Both the position numbers and the translations under genes were made by a program. From contig WGSL01000040.1 in assembly GCA_014871665.1 (NCBI GenBank), positions 1 to 17,424 on the forward strand: a stretch of DNA of 17,424 nucleotides, read 5' to 3'. Below, one piece after another: positions 7,950-14,595 of this stretch; the stretch's first letter is position 1; every line of letters begins with the position of its first letter. Origin of the DNA: Collinsella sp. GTDB lineage: Bacteria; Actinomycetota; Coriobacteriia; Coriobacteriales; Coriobacteriaceae. The notes below the pieces were generated by a model. It ran no database searches and was not told the origin of the DNA. It saw only the letters and a list, made by a program, of their open reading frames with translations.

Positions 7950-8960
7950 ATGCCCACACCAGGCAAGCGCCCATCCATGCGCCAGATTGCCGTCGCGGCC
8001 GGCGTATCCGTCGCCACGGTCTCCCACGTCATCAACGGCAGCGGCCGTTTTTCCGAAGACACCCGCAAACGCGTGGAAGCCGCCCTAAAGGAATACGGCT
8101 ACGTCACGAACATGGCGGCGAAGAGCCTCCGTATGGCCCAGTCCCGGACCATCGGCATGATCGTGCCGGACATCTCCAACGACTTCTTTTCCAAGATCGC
8201 CCTGCATGTGGAGCGCGAGCTGGCAACCGAGGACTACTCGGTCTTTGTTTGCAACAGCGCCAATGACCCCGCCCGCGAGCGTGACTACTTCCGCACGCTG
8301 GCAAGCAAGCAGGCCGACGGTATCATCTGTATCTCCGGCCTGCGCAGGCTCGACGGCGAGTTCGTCCCCCACGGAATCCCCGTGGTCTGCATCGACCGTG
8401 CGCCCGAAAACGACCTCGGTTTCCCACACGTGGGCTCCGACAACATCGGCGGTGGCTACATGGCGACCGAGCACCTCATCGAGCGCGGCTGCAAGGACAT
8501 CCTGAGCATCTCGAGTTTTACCGCCAACTACCCCGGCAACGAGCGCCAGATGGGCTACGAGCGGGCGCTCGCCGCGCACGGAATGCCGCTACGCCGCGAC
8601 TACCAGCTGTTTGTCTCGGGTAAGCAGCCGAGCATCATCGAGTCGGAAGAGCTCGTGACCGACTTCCTCTCCACGGGCTACCCCGTCGACGGCGTCTTCG
8701 CCCATAGCGACCACGCAGCCGTGGGCGCGCTGCGTGCGCTCGTTGCCGCCGGCAAGCGCGTACCCGAAGACGTCCGTCTCATCGGCTTCGACGATTCCGT
8801 TTACGCGCAGCTTCCGACGCCGCAAATCAGCACCATCCGCCGCTTCCCCGAGCGCCTCGCGCACGAGGGATGTCAGGCCCTGCTCGCCCTGCTGCGCGGC
8901 GAAGAGCCCGAGATGGAGACGCTTGTCCCCGTTAAGCTCGTGCAACGCGCGAGCAGCTAG
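7950..8960 (+). CDS. LacI-family transcriptional regulator
   Basis: A 336-residue regulator with a typical N-terminal LacI helix-turn-helix (about 8-32; MRQIAVAAGVSVATVSHVIN), the hinge helix around NMAAKSLRM, and a periplasmic-binding-protein-like sugar-sensing domain (from about TIGMIVPDISNDFF to the end, including DGVFAHSDHAAVGALRAL and LIGFDDSVYAQLPTPQIST). Its ATG is preceded by AGGAGG with 4-nt spacing. A 16-bp dyad overlaps its probable transcription start, and related sites lie before the divergently oriented sugar genes, which suggests local control including its own gene. The inducer is unknown; a sugar or sugar phosphate handled by the neighbouring enzymes is likely. Family membership is certain; targets are inferred from site similarity and position. 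Confidence 0.95.
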   Translation: MPTPGKRPSMRQIAVAAGVSVATVSHVINGSGRFSEDTRKRVEAALKEYGYVTNMAAKSLRMAQSRTIGMIVPDISNDFFSKIALHVERELATEDYSVFVCNSANDPARERDYFRTLASKQADGIICISGLRRLDGEFVPHGIPVVCIDRAPENDLGFPHVGSDNIGGGYMATEHLIERGCKDILSISSFTANYPGNERQMGYERALAAHGMPLRRDYQLFVSGKQPSIIESEELVTDFLSTGYPVDGVFAHSDHAAVGALRALVAAGKRVPEDVRLIGFDDSVYAQLPTPQISTIRRFPERLAHEGCQALLALLRGEEPEMETLVPVKLVQRASS

Positions 8961-9023
8961 ACAGCGGGCAGCGAATAGCCGCGTTTTTCTCTCGCATGTG
9001 CTCTATCCCACGCGCGACATGCA

Positions 9024-9054
9024 AAAAGCCCGCCACCATGGGTGACGGGCTTTT
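9024..9054. terminator. Bidirectional terminator between lacI-type gene and rpiB
   Basis: AAAAGCCCG-C-CACC pairs with GGTG-A-CGGGCTTTT around a 3-nt loop, with one C/A mismatch. It ends in a T run on both strands, so it can stop the rightward lacI-type transcript and the leftward rpiB transcript. Confidence 0.85.
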
Positions 9055-9057
9055 CCG

Positions 9058-9534
9058 CTACCAGCCGCGTGCTTCCTCCGCACGTACGAGCTGACGAGCC
9101 TCGATCTGGCGAATCATATCGATGCGTCGCTGGTGACGGCCGCCCTCGAACTCGCCGGTGAGCCAGGCGTCGACAATCATTTTGGCCAGCTCGATGCCTA
9201 CCACACGAGCACCAAATGCGAGCATGTTGGTGTTGTTGTGCTCGCGCGACAGGCGAGCGGAATACGGCTCAGAGCAGGTGCAGCAACGGATACCGCGCAC
9301 CTTGTTGGCGGCAAGCGAGATGCCCACACCCGTACCGCAGATAACGATACCGCGATCAACCTCGCCGGACATGACAGCGTCCGCCACGGCCTCACCCGCG
9401 ATGGGATAGTCAAAGCGCTCGGTGCTGTCCGTACCGAAGTTCACGACTTCGTAGCCGTACTTCTCCTGGATATACGCCGTGATGGCTTCCTTGTACTCGA
9501 CTGCGACGTGGTCGTTTCCAATACCGATCTTCAA
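9058..9534 (-). CDS. rpiB: RpiB/LacA-family sugar-phosphate isomerase (ribose-5-phosphate isomerase B, possibly allose-6-phosphate isomerase)
   Basis: A 158-residue member of the RpiB/LacAB family, which interconverts aldose and ketose phosphates by cytosolic proton transfer. Visible family residues are D8-H9, the catalytic Cys in CGTGVG (C66, T68), H99-N100 in REHNNTNMLAFG, and the GGRHQRRIDMI tail with the phosphate-binding arginines. RpiB enzymes classically act on ribose 5-phosphate, but several also isomerise allose 6-phosphate. The AlsE-like gene just upstream, 72 nt away in the same direction, makes the latter worth considering. The start is TTG (9534-9532): the family N terminus MKIGIGNDH begins there, and no in-frame ATG fits. 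A strong terminator follows. Confidence 0.92.
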   Translation of the reverse strand: MKIGIGNDHVAVEYKEAITAYIQEKYGYEVVNFGTDSTERFDYPIAGEAVADAVMSGEVDRGIVICGTGVGISLAANKVRGIRCCTCSEPYSARLSREHNNTNMLAFGARVVGIELAKMIVDAWLTGEFEGGRHQRRIDMIRQIEARQLVRAEEARGW

Positions 9535-9540
9535 AAGAGA

Positions 9541-9547
9541 CCCCTTT
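9541..9547 (-). promoter_or_regulatory. Ribosome binding site supporting the TTG start of rpiB
   Basis: On the minus strand AAAGGGG lies 6 nt before the TTG. The nearby ATG at the minus-strand TATGG is out of frame and quickly meets a stop, so TTG is the best start. Confidence 0.65.
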
Positions 9548-9606
9548 CCATAAGAACCATTCGCGCATGCCGCGCGCTCAATCCGTCCTAATTCGCCGTT
9601 CCGCTT

Positions 9607-10260
9607 CTAATACACCTCGCCGGCGCGCAAACGGCGCAGACACTCCTCGTAACCAGCGTCCTTGCCAAACAGCGCACTGGTGCCCAGGATAAATCCGTCC
9701 GCGCCAATGGCGGACAGGTCGCGCACGCGCTCGGGCGAGCAGGCGCCGTCGATCATGAGCTTGAAGCCAAAGCGCTCCTTCAGCGCGGCAAGGCGACGCA
9801 CCTTGTCGTTCGTGAACTCGATAAAGCTCTGACCGGCAAAACCCGGATTCACCGTCATGACCATCACGTAATCGCAGAGGTTCAACATCTCCTCGATCTC
9901 GGAGATAGAGGTGTCGGGGTTCACGGCGATACCGGCGCTCTTGCCGAGGGACTTAATCGCGGCGAGTGTCTTGACCACGTAACGCTCGGACTCCGGATGG
10001 ATATAGATGATGTCCGCGCCGGCGGAGGCGAAAAGTTCAACCTTGCTGGCAGGATTCTCGACCATAAGGTGCACGTCGACGAGCTTGTTGGTGGCAGCTC
10101 GCACGGCCTTGATGTCTTCGAGACCCATGGCGAAATTGGGAACGAAACTGCCGTCCATCACGTCGCAATGGAAGATGTCGATGCCGGCGGCGTCGAGATC
10201 CTCGACGGTCGCACGCAGATTGCCGTAGTCGGCGCACATGAGACTGGGGCAGAGCAGCAT
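9607..10260 (-). CDS. rpe: Ribulose-phosphate 3-epimerase family protein, AlsE-like (allulose-6-phosphate 3-epimerase candidate)
   Basis: A 217-residue TIM barrel of the ribulose-phosphate 3-epimerase superfamily. The metal-binding and catalytic residues are in place: H31 and D33 with D36 (FHCDVMDG), H64 (VDVHLMV) and D171 (MIDGACS), plus VNPGFAGQSF. General Rpe enzymes have PSILSADF near the N terminus and AGSAIF near the end. Here the sequence reads PSLMCADY, IHPES and GTSALF, which resembles E. coli AlsE (PSLMCMDL, LHPET, GTSGLF). It may therefore convert allulose 6-phosphate to fructose 6-phosphate rather than serve the central pentose pathway. The ATG is preceded by AAGGAG at 6 nt. Two operator-like dyads lie 42 and 76 bp upstream. 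Enzyme family is certain; exact substrate is inferred. Confidence 0.9.
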   Translation of the reverse strand: MLLCPSLMCADYGNLRATVEDLDAAGIDIFHCDVMDGSFVPNFAMGLEDIKAVRAATNKLVDVHLMVENPASKVELFASAGADIIYIHPESERYVVKTLAAIKSLGKSAGIAVNPDTSISEIEEMLNLCDYVMVMTVNPGFAGQSFIEFTNDKVRRLAALKERFGFKLMIDGACSPERVRDLSAIGADGFILGTSALFGKDAGYEECLRRLRAGEVY

Positions 10261-10301
10261 AGTGAACTCCTTATCTGCTCGGTGATTATCTACTCGGTGG
10301 T

Positions 10302-10317
10302 AATTAATCGTTTAACC
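10302..10317 (-). promoter_or_regulatory. Operator-like site, promoter-proximal copy before the epimerase gene
   Basis: AATTAATCGTTTAACC matches the dyad before the lacI-type gene (TTAA-N4-TTAACC core). It begins exactly 34 bp from the next copy. Confidence 0.55.
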
Positions 10318-10335
10318 TTTATTTACAGTCTGGCT

Positions 10336-10351
10336 GATTAATCGTTTAACC
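10336..10351 (-). promoter_or_regulatory. Operator-like site, distal copy before the epimerase gene
   Basis: GATTAATCGTTTAACC shares 14 consecutive bases with the copy at 10302. A further half-site GTTAACC follows at 10356-10362. Between the two full copies the minus strand has TAAATA, a possible -10, so bound repressor would cover the promoter. Confidence 0.55.
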
Positions 10352-10525
10352 ACGTTGTTAACCTGCAGGCTTTTCCAGATTCACAACGTTGCCATATTTG
10401 CCTATCTAGCTGGTATCATGCAGGAGCCCGCACCACGAAACACTGTCGTATTCCCTAGGAAGAAATCCCGCTACGCGGACAGCAGCAGCCAGGGGCCGCA
10501 ATCCGCAGACCTGAGCCCGGACCCC

Positions 10526-11269
10526 CTACGCTCCAGGCGTGATCAGGCGCGCGCACTGGGCGATCTTCTCGTCATAGGACTCCGCGATAATCGACACACC
10601 ATCGAACCCAAACGCGCGAACATTCGAGAACTGATGGAACTTCGAGCTGTCGCACAGCACGTACGCCTTATTCGAATTCTCGCGCACGATGCGCTTCTTC
10701 GCCGCCTCAACGTAGGAGGGCGTCATGACGCCGCGGTCCTCGTCAATCGCGTTGGTCCCGATAAACGCCTTATCGAAGTACAGATCGCGCAGGATCGATT
10801 CGGTCATAGAACCGCAGAACGAGGAGTTCACATAGTTGAACTCGCCACCCACCACGATGAGCTGGGCGCGCGTCTCGCTCTTAATCAGGCACGCCGAGGC
10901 ATCCGTCGTGTAAATTGTCACGTCGCGGTCGAGCAGCAGACGCAGCAGCGCCGTGCAGGTGGAACCCGAGTCCAAGTAGAGCGTGTCCCCGTCCTCAACA
11001 AAACGCAAGGCGACTTGGGCAATCTGTTCCTTCTCACTCCCGTGTAGGCCCGAACGCGTCGAGATACTCACCTCGTGGACAGCCGAGAGGAGCCTCACCG
11101 CGCCGCCCGAAAGATGCTCAACCTTGCCAAGCGCCTCCAGCTCCTTGAGGTCGCGACGTAGCGTCGAAATAGAGACGCCCGGCAGCTCCTCCTGCAGCTC
11201 GGAAATCCTCGCGAGGCCCGACTTCTGCAGGCACTCTACAATTCGCTCCTGGCGCTCATACGGAATCAT
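10526..11269 (-). CDS. DeoR-family transcriptional regulator
   Basis: A 247-residue regulator of the size normal for the family. The N terminus carries the DeoR winged helix (about 3-58: YERQERIVECLQKSG, then VSISTLRRDLKELEALGKV). The remainder is the DeoRC sensor fold, related to phosphosugar isomerases, with DSGSTCTALLRLL, VVGGEFN, DKAFIGTNAID, EAAKKRIV and VLCDSSKF. Such proteins usually repress sugar-phosphate operons and respond to phosphorylated sugars. The frame stays open much further upstream, but the chosen ATG has GGAGAGG at 8 nt and gives the standard N terminus. It lies downstream of the EIIBC gene, reads the same way, and is separated by 224 nt containing two palindromes and a LacI-type site. 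Its targets are probably the PTS operon or its own gene. Confidence 0.93.
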   Translation of the reverse strand: MIPYERQERIVECLQKSGLARISELQEELPGVSISTLRRDLKELEALGKVEHLSGGAVRLLSAVHEVSISTRSGLHGSEKEQIAQVALRFVEDGDTLYLDSGSTCTALLRLLLDRDVTIYTTDASACLIKSETRAQLIVVGGEFNYVNSSFCGSMTESILRDLYFDKAFIGTNAIDEDRGVMTPSYVEAAKKRIVRENSNKAYVLCDSSKFHQFSNVRAFGFDGVSIIAESYDEKIAQCARLITPGA

Positions 11270-11313
11270 ATTGGGAACCTCTCCAAACCACTCTGCTTCA
11301 CGCTCGTTCACTT

Positions 11314-11325
11314 CTTTTCGAAAAG
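11314..11325. promoter_or_regulatory. Palindrome CTTTTCGAAAAG before the deoR-type gene
   Basis: A perfect 12-bp palindrome 45 nt upstream of the deoR-type start. TTCG/CGAA half-sites are typical of several DeoR-family operators (GlpR, for example), so autoregulation is plausible. Confidence 0.35.
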
Positions 11326-11373
11326 TGTAACGCACAAGCAGAATAGCGGCCGCCACCTGTTGCGATGACGACC

Positions 11374-11389
11374 GCTTAATCGATTGACC
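11374..11389. promoter_or_regulatory. Weaker LacI-type operator candidate before the deoR-type gene
   Basis: GCTTAATCGATTGACC agrees with the 10336 site at 13 of 16 positions by my count, including the TTAATCG core and the final ACC. Confidence 0.35.
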
Positions 11390-11395
11390 TACCCT

Positions 11396-11416
11396 CTCGT
11401 TCACAATTTGAACGAG
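11396..11416. promoter_or_regulatory. Perfect inverted repeat CTCGTTCA-N5-TGAACGAG before the deoR-type gene
   Basis: An 8-bp perfect inverted repeat with a 5-nt AT-rich centre (CAATT). A single CTCGTTCA half-site recurs at 11303-11310. This is likely a protein-binding site in the deoR-type promoter region; the protein is not known. Confidence 0.4.
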
Positions 11417-11493
11417 GTTGACACACCTCGCGTAAGCGCGACGCTCTTCAAGCGAAGAGAACGACCCTAGGAGAGGCGGCGCATCCGGGGCTC

Positions 11494-12869
11494 TTAGGCG
11501 AGCTGATCCTCCTTGCCGGTGAAGGCGAAGGCAAGAACACCGGCCACGACGGCGGAAATGAGCATGCCGACCATAGCCCAAGCGAAGTTCATGGGGTCGG
11601 AACTCACGAAAGCCGGGAACGTAGTGACGGAACCGAAGGTGAACGCAGTGGTGACGACCTTCATGATACCGAGGAACGCGCCGCCGACGGCACCGCCGAT
11701 GATCTGCGCAAGCCAGACCTTCTTGTTCTTCACGAGCATACCGAACAGCGTGGGCTCGATGATGGCGGACAGGGCGATCGATACGACACCGGTCATCGCG
11801 AAGCTCTTGAGCTTCTGGTCGCGGGCCTTGAGGAACACGCCGAAGGCGCAGCCGATAACGGCGAAGTTGCAGGCGAAGGTGAAGGGGCAGATGTAGTCGA
11901 AGCCGTTCTGAGCGATGTTGTTGATCATGATGGGGTTCACGGCCCAGTGGATGCCCATGGACACCAGCACGGACCAGCCGCCGCCAACCAGCACGCCGGC
12001 GAACACGGAGCTGCGCTCGATCAGCCAGTTGACCACGAAGGCGATGGCCTCACCAGCGTAGACGCCCAGGGGACCGATGACGAGCATGGTGAGCGGAACC
12101 ATAACGATCAGGGAGATGGCGGGCAGCACGACGAGCTTGAGCATCTCGGAAACGTGCTCATCGAGCCACTTGTACAGGTACGAGTAGACCCAGACAGACA
12201 AGATGGCAGGGATAACCGTGGAGTTGTAGTTCATGAGAACCACGGGGATGCCGAAGAAGTCCGTCATGGCGCCGTTGCCCGCGTCGCCCATGAGGGCGAT
12301 GAAGTCCGGGTAGAGCAGGCACGCGCCGAGCAGCGCCGACAGGTACGGGCTCGCGCCGAAGCGCTTGCCGGCGGAGAAGCCGAGCAGCACGGGCAGGAAG
12401 TAGAACACGCTCATGGCCAGGGTGTACAGGATGGTGTAGGTACCCGTGCCCTCAGCGATGATGCCGAGCTGGGCGGCCAGGATAACGAAGCCGCGCAGGA
12501 TACCGGAGCCGGCCATGGCGGGCAGCAGCGGGGCAAAGATGCCGGAGATCGCGGAGAAGACTTGGCTGACGATGCTCTCGCCCTCGTCCTTGGTAGCAGC
12601 GGAGATTTCCACGCCCGAACCCTTGACCAGCGGCTCAAACTTCTCGTACAGCTTCGGGACCTCAGTGCCGATGAGAACCTGGTACTGACCGGCCTTGTTC
12701 AGCGTGTTCACAACGCCTTCGACTTCCTTGACCGCAGCGTCGTCGCAAGCCGCGTCGTCTTTGAGATTGAGGCGCGGCGCGTCGCGCAGTGCGTCATGCC
12801 CGAGATGTTCTCGGGACCACCGACGGCGTCCAGAATCCCCTGAGCCATCGCGTTCCAGTCGCGTTTCAT
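11494..12869 (-). pseudogene. PTS EIIBC sugar transporter (glucose/glucoside superfamily) broken by a 1-nt frameshift in EIIB
   Basis: The gene begins at an ATG with GGGGAGG 6 nt upstream, giving MKRDWNAMAQGILDAVGG and then the EIIB phosphorylation site HCATR (C28). After the CATR the frame shifts: the expected RLRLNLKDD continues only one frame away. Adding one base between 12775 and 12776 (restoring CTG, Leu) joins the parts into about 458 residues: EIIB (1-85), linker, and EIIC with many TM segments (IFAPLLPAMAGSGILRG, FYFLPVLLGFSAGKRFG, the PxxH-like LLYPDF region). No EIIA is present, so a separate EIIA is needed. The type resembles beta-glucoside/sucrose/trehalose permeases; the substrate is unknown. 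Unrepaired, the product stops after about 53 residues. The EIIC part alone has only a GTG near 12711 without a ribosome binding site. True mutation or sequencing error cannot be told apart here. Confidence 0.85.
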
Positions 12870-12872
12870 TGG

Positions 12873-13811
12873 TTACCTCCCCATTGCGCAGAAGAGCTCG
12901 CGGACAAGCTCGGCTGCCTTAATCGCGTCGTTTGCATCGATAACGGATTGGATCTTCTCCATGCTTACGGCCTCGATGGCGTCGTTGAGCAGATGGATCA
13001 TCTGGTCGTTCTGTGCAGCCTCGCCGGCAGCGGGCTCGATGACCGGGAACGTGTCGAAGTAGATTGCGCTGTCGTAACCGTGCTTCTTCACGTAGTAGAG
13101 GAACTCGAGGGTCTTCACCGGCGTGGACGTACCAATCATAAGGCCATCGTCGAAGCGACCGTTGCCGTCGTTTAGGTGAATGCCGTAGAGCTTGCCCTCG
13201 CGGCCGAACAGGTCGGCGGCCATGGCAGGGTTCTCGTGCTTCATGAGCATGTGGCAGTAATCCAGCGTGACGCCCAAGTTCGGGCGGTCTGCAGCGTTGA
13301 GAATCATGCCGGTCATACCCATGGAGTCGATGAACGCGTACGCGCGCTCCTCGTAGGGTTTGTACTCAATCGAGATCTTGAGGTCGGGCGCGTAGTCGCA
13401 AACCTTCTGGAATGCGGCTACGAGCTGGTCGAAGACGCGAGCGTAGGCGATCTGGAAGCTGTAGTCAAAGCCGTCGTGGCCGAGCCAGATGGTCACCGTG
13501 TTGCCACCGGCAGTGCGGCAGTAGTCGCACGCCTCGTAGCAGAGCTCAAGGGCTTCCGCGGCAAGGGCATCATCGGCATTGCCCAGGTCACCGTTGAGGA
13601 AGGCGTTGCGGAAGCGCAGCGCGCAGCCGTTCAGCTGCAGGTCGTGAGCTGCGAGCTTGGCGGCCATGTCCTCAGCCGTGACACCTGTGCAGTGCTCGGG
13701 GTAGTTGAGGTCGACGTGCGTGAGGCCCACGCTCTGGAACTCCGCGAACACGCGATCAAGATTCTTGTCGCCATCGCGAAAATAGGAGTTGATACGAGTT
13801 GCAAGCTTCAT
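12873..13811 (-). CDS. Xylose-isomerase-like TIM-barrel sugar (phosphate) isomerase/epimerase
   Basis: A 312-residue AP-endonuclease-2/xylose-isomerase-type TIM barrel. The metal-binding set expected for sugar isomerases and epimerases can be read: E149 (ISIEYKP), D184 with H187 (VTLDYCHML), H212 (YGIHLNDGNG) and D253 (IYFDTFP). An Asp in the last position recalls the L-rhamnose-isomerase branch rather than tagatose-3-epimerases, which use Glu. It likely isomerises or epimerises the PTS-imported sugar or its phosphate in the cytosol. The ATG at 13811 has AAGGA at 10 nt; the frame is open to 13940, but that extension is not family-like. Its last codons carry the ribosome binding site of the EIIBC gene, which starts 3 nt after its stop, so the two are tightly coupled. 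The substrate cannot be named. Confidence 0.88.
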   Translation of the reverse strand: MKLATRINSYFRDGDKNLDRVFAEFQSVGLTHVDLNYPEHCTGVTAEDMAAKLAAHDLQLNGCALRFRNAFLNGDLGNADDALAAEALELCYEACDYCRTAGGNTVTIWLGHDGFDYSFQIAYARVFDQLVAAFQKVCDYAPDLKISIEYKPYEERAYAFIDSMGMTGMILNAADRPNLGVTLDYCHMLMKHENPAMAADLFGREGKLYGIHLNDGNGRFDDGLMIGTSTPVKTLEFLYYVKKHGYDSAIYFDTFPVIEPAAGEAAQNDQMIHLLNDAIEAVSMEKIQSVIDANDAIKAAELVRELFCAMGR

Positions 13812-13927
13812 GCTTCTACGTCCTTTACCTTCGTCCTTGATCGTTTCTGCCCGTTCGAGCACCTGATCTATATCCGTAATTCGATAAGGGCCGCCGCCTG
13901 CGCGCCGGGGCTTACCCTGTGACATGT

Positions 13928-13956
13928 AGATTACTGCCACATAAGTTCATTTTCAA
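13928..13956 (-). promoter_or_regulatory. Probable sigma-70 promoter of the isomerase-EIIBC operon
   Basis: On the minus strand a TTGAAA -35 (13956-13951) and a TAATCT -10 (13933-13928) are separated by exactly 17 nt. Transcription would start near 13921, giving a leader of about 110 nt before the isomerase ATG. Confidence 0.6.
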
Positions 13957-13999
13957 TCAGTATTTTTCACTCTTTTTCTCATTGTGTCAGAGTTTTTCA
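13949..13999 (-). repeat. Four TGAAAAA-like direct repeats at the isomerase promoter
   Basis: Reading the minus strand, TGAAAAA (13999), TGAGAAA (13981), TGAAAAA (13969) and TGAAAAT (13955) occur within about 50 bp, and the last overlaps the -35. Spacing is 18, 12 and 14 bp. They may be binding sites for the DeoR-type or another regulator, but AT-rich promoter composition could also produce them. Confidence 0.3.
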
Positions 14000-14191
14000 C
14001 CGTATAAAGCCATCTACCTTGTGGTTTTGCTGTTAATCAAGTTTGACCATTCTTGAAATTACCTGATTTTTTCTGAATTAATTTGCCGTTTATCGGTAAA
14101 AATCGACCGCTCACGGCTGACGGCGACGCAAGATGGAAGATACTTGCATGAGGAAAAGCACTGAATTCCCAGCGCCGATTCGAATGACGCG

Positions 14192-14250
14192 ATTGGTGAC
14201 GCGAGCGTCGACGGCCCGAATCTGCCGTCGGCCCCCACTAACCAAAAACG
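14192..14250 (+). repeat. 59-bp dispersed repeat, left copy
   Basis: Begins ATTGGTGACGCG and ends AAAAACG. It matches the copy at 17366-17424 at 52 of 59 positions by my alignment, in the same orientation. It contains a CGACGGC...GCCGTCG hairpin. Its right end runs into the T-run of the minus-strand terminator at 14244. Confidence 0.85.
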
Positions 14251-14271
14251 GCGCCGCTCACGCGACGCCGT
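14244..14271 (-). terminator. Rho-independent terminator, minus strand, after tRNA-like end
   Basis: On the minus strand ACGGCGTCGC-GTGA-GCGGCGCCGT forms a 10-bp stem (one G/T pair) followed by TTTTT. No intact gene ends just before it; only the tRNA-3'-end-like segment at 14281-14304 does. Confidence 0.75.
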
Positions 14272-14280
14272 CATATTCCC

Positions 14281-14304
14281 TGGTGCCCCCGGGCGGATTC
14301 GAAA
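14281..14304 (-). other. tRNA 3'-end-like segment (tRNA remnant or attachment-site candidate)
   Basis: The minus strand reads TTTCGAATCC, then GCCCGGGGGC and ACCA. This resembles the T-loop, acceptor strand and CCA end of a tRNA, and a terminator follows 10 nt later. No complementary 5' acceptor strand and no D or anticodon arm are found in the preceding 100 nt, so no intact tRNA is present. Integrated elements commonly duplicate such 3' ends. Confidence 0.3.
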
Positions 14305-14322
14305 ACTCCCCCCCGCGGGGAA

Positions 14323-14346
14323 ATTGGTGACGCGGGTGTCGACGGC
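14323..14346 (+). repeat. Partial copy (24 bp) of the 59-bp dispersed repeat
   Basis: ATTGGTGACGCGGGTGTCGA then CGGC: these 24 bp are identical to the first 24 of the 17366 copy. Similarity then stops. Confidence 0.8.
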
Positions 14347-14487
14347 GCTGAGCGCTCCGTGTTTTGGTATGTGGATATGGCAGCCATCAACCTTTCTCGG
14401 CATGTGAAACTCTAGGCACATATGAGCATACCTGAGCGACGCAACACATGCGCTCCATCTATCCCAACAAGCTCCAGCGGTACCCGC

Positions 14488-14572
14488 ACTTCCCATTTCG
14501 TGTAGAAAAGGGCCTGTATATACTTCCCATTTCGTGTATTGAATCAGGTAACCACACTTCCCATTTCGTGTA
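14488..14572 (+). repeat. Three identical 17-bp repeats at an exact 34-bp period
   Basis: ACTTCCCATTTCGTGTA occurs without mismatch at 14488-14504, 14522-14538 and 14556-14572. The two spacers are each 17 bp and unrelated to each other. No fourth copy is seen at 14454 or 14590. The last copy ends 23 nt before the ATG of the ATPase fragment. Likely use is a cooperative protein-binding array on three faces spaced by about 3.2 helical turns. The bound protein is unknown. Confidence 0.9.
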
Positions 14573-14595
14573 TACAGCAGCTAGATTGGGCAATC

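Larger units (their letters stand above)
10261..10525. other. Intergenic stretch between deoR-type gene and epimerase gene
   Basis: No gene is supported here. The part nearest the epimerase gene (10302-10362) holds the operator-like sites and probably its promoter. The part nearest the deoR-type gene stop (10370-10525) shows only a weak CCGC-GTA-GCGG hairpin followed by ATTTCTT on the minus strand, which is at best a weak terminator. Confidence 0.5.

Noticed and set aside
7720..8088. Plus-strand ORF overlapping the lacI-type gene start
   Set aside because: It overlaps the promoter, the dyad and the helix-turn-helix coding region in another frame, with no family features.
10355..11047. 230-residue plus-strand ORF opposite the deoR-type gene
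   Set aside because: Most of it is the antisense shadow of a clear DeoR-family gene in GC-rich DNA.
11270..11581. Longer N terminus for the DeoR-family protein
   Set aside because: The open frame overlaps the EIIBC gene and crosses several palindromes. The family N terminus and a good ribosome binding site occur at 11269.
13812..13940. Longer N terminus for the TIM-barrel enzyme
   Set aside because: The extra residues are not barrel-like, the -10 element lies at 13928-13933, and MKLATRINSYF at 13811 is a natural start with a ribosome binding site.
14281..14360. Complete tRNA gene on the minus strand
   Set aside because: The 3' end looks tRNA-like, but no matching 5' acceptor strand, D arm or anticodon arm is found, and the T stem does not pair well.
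14059..14496. 145-residue minus-strand ORF
   Set aside because: It runs through the repeat copies, the terminator and the tRNA-like segment, has odd composition and no recognisable domain. It is probably a chance frame.
14488..14572. Mini CRISPR array
   Set aside because: Repeat and spacer are only 17 bp each, there are just three units, the repeat is not palindromic, and no cas genes are present.
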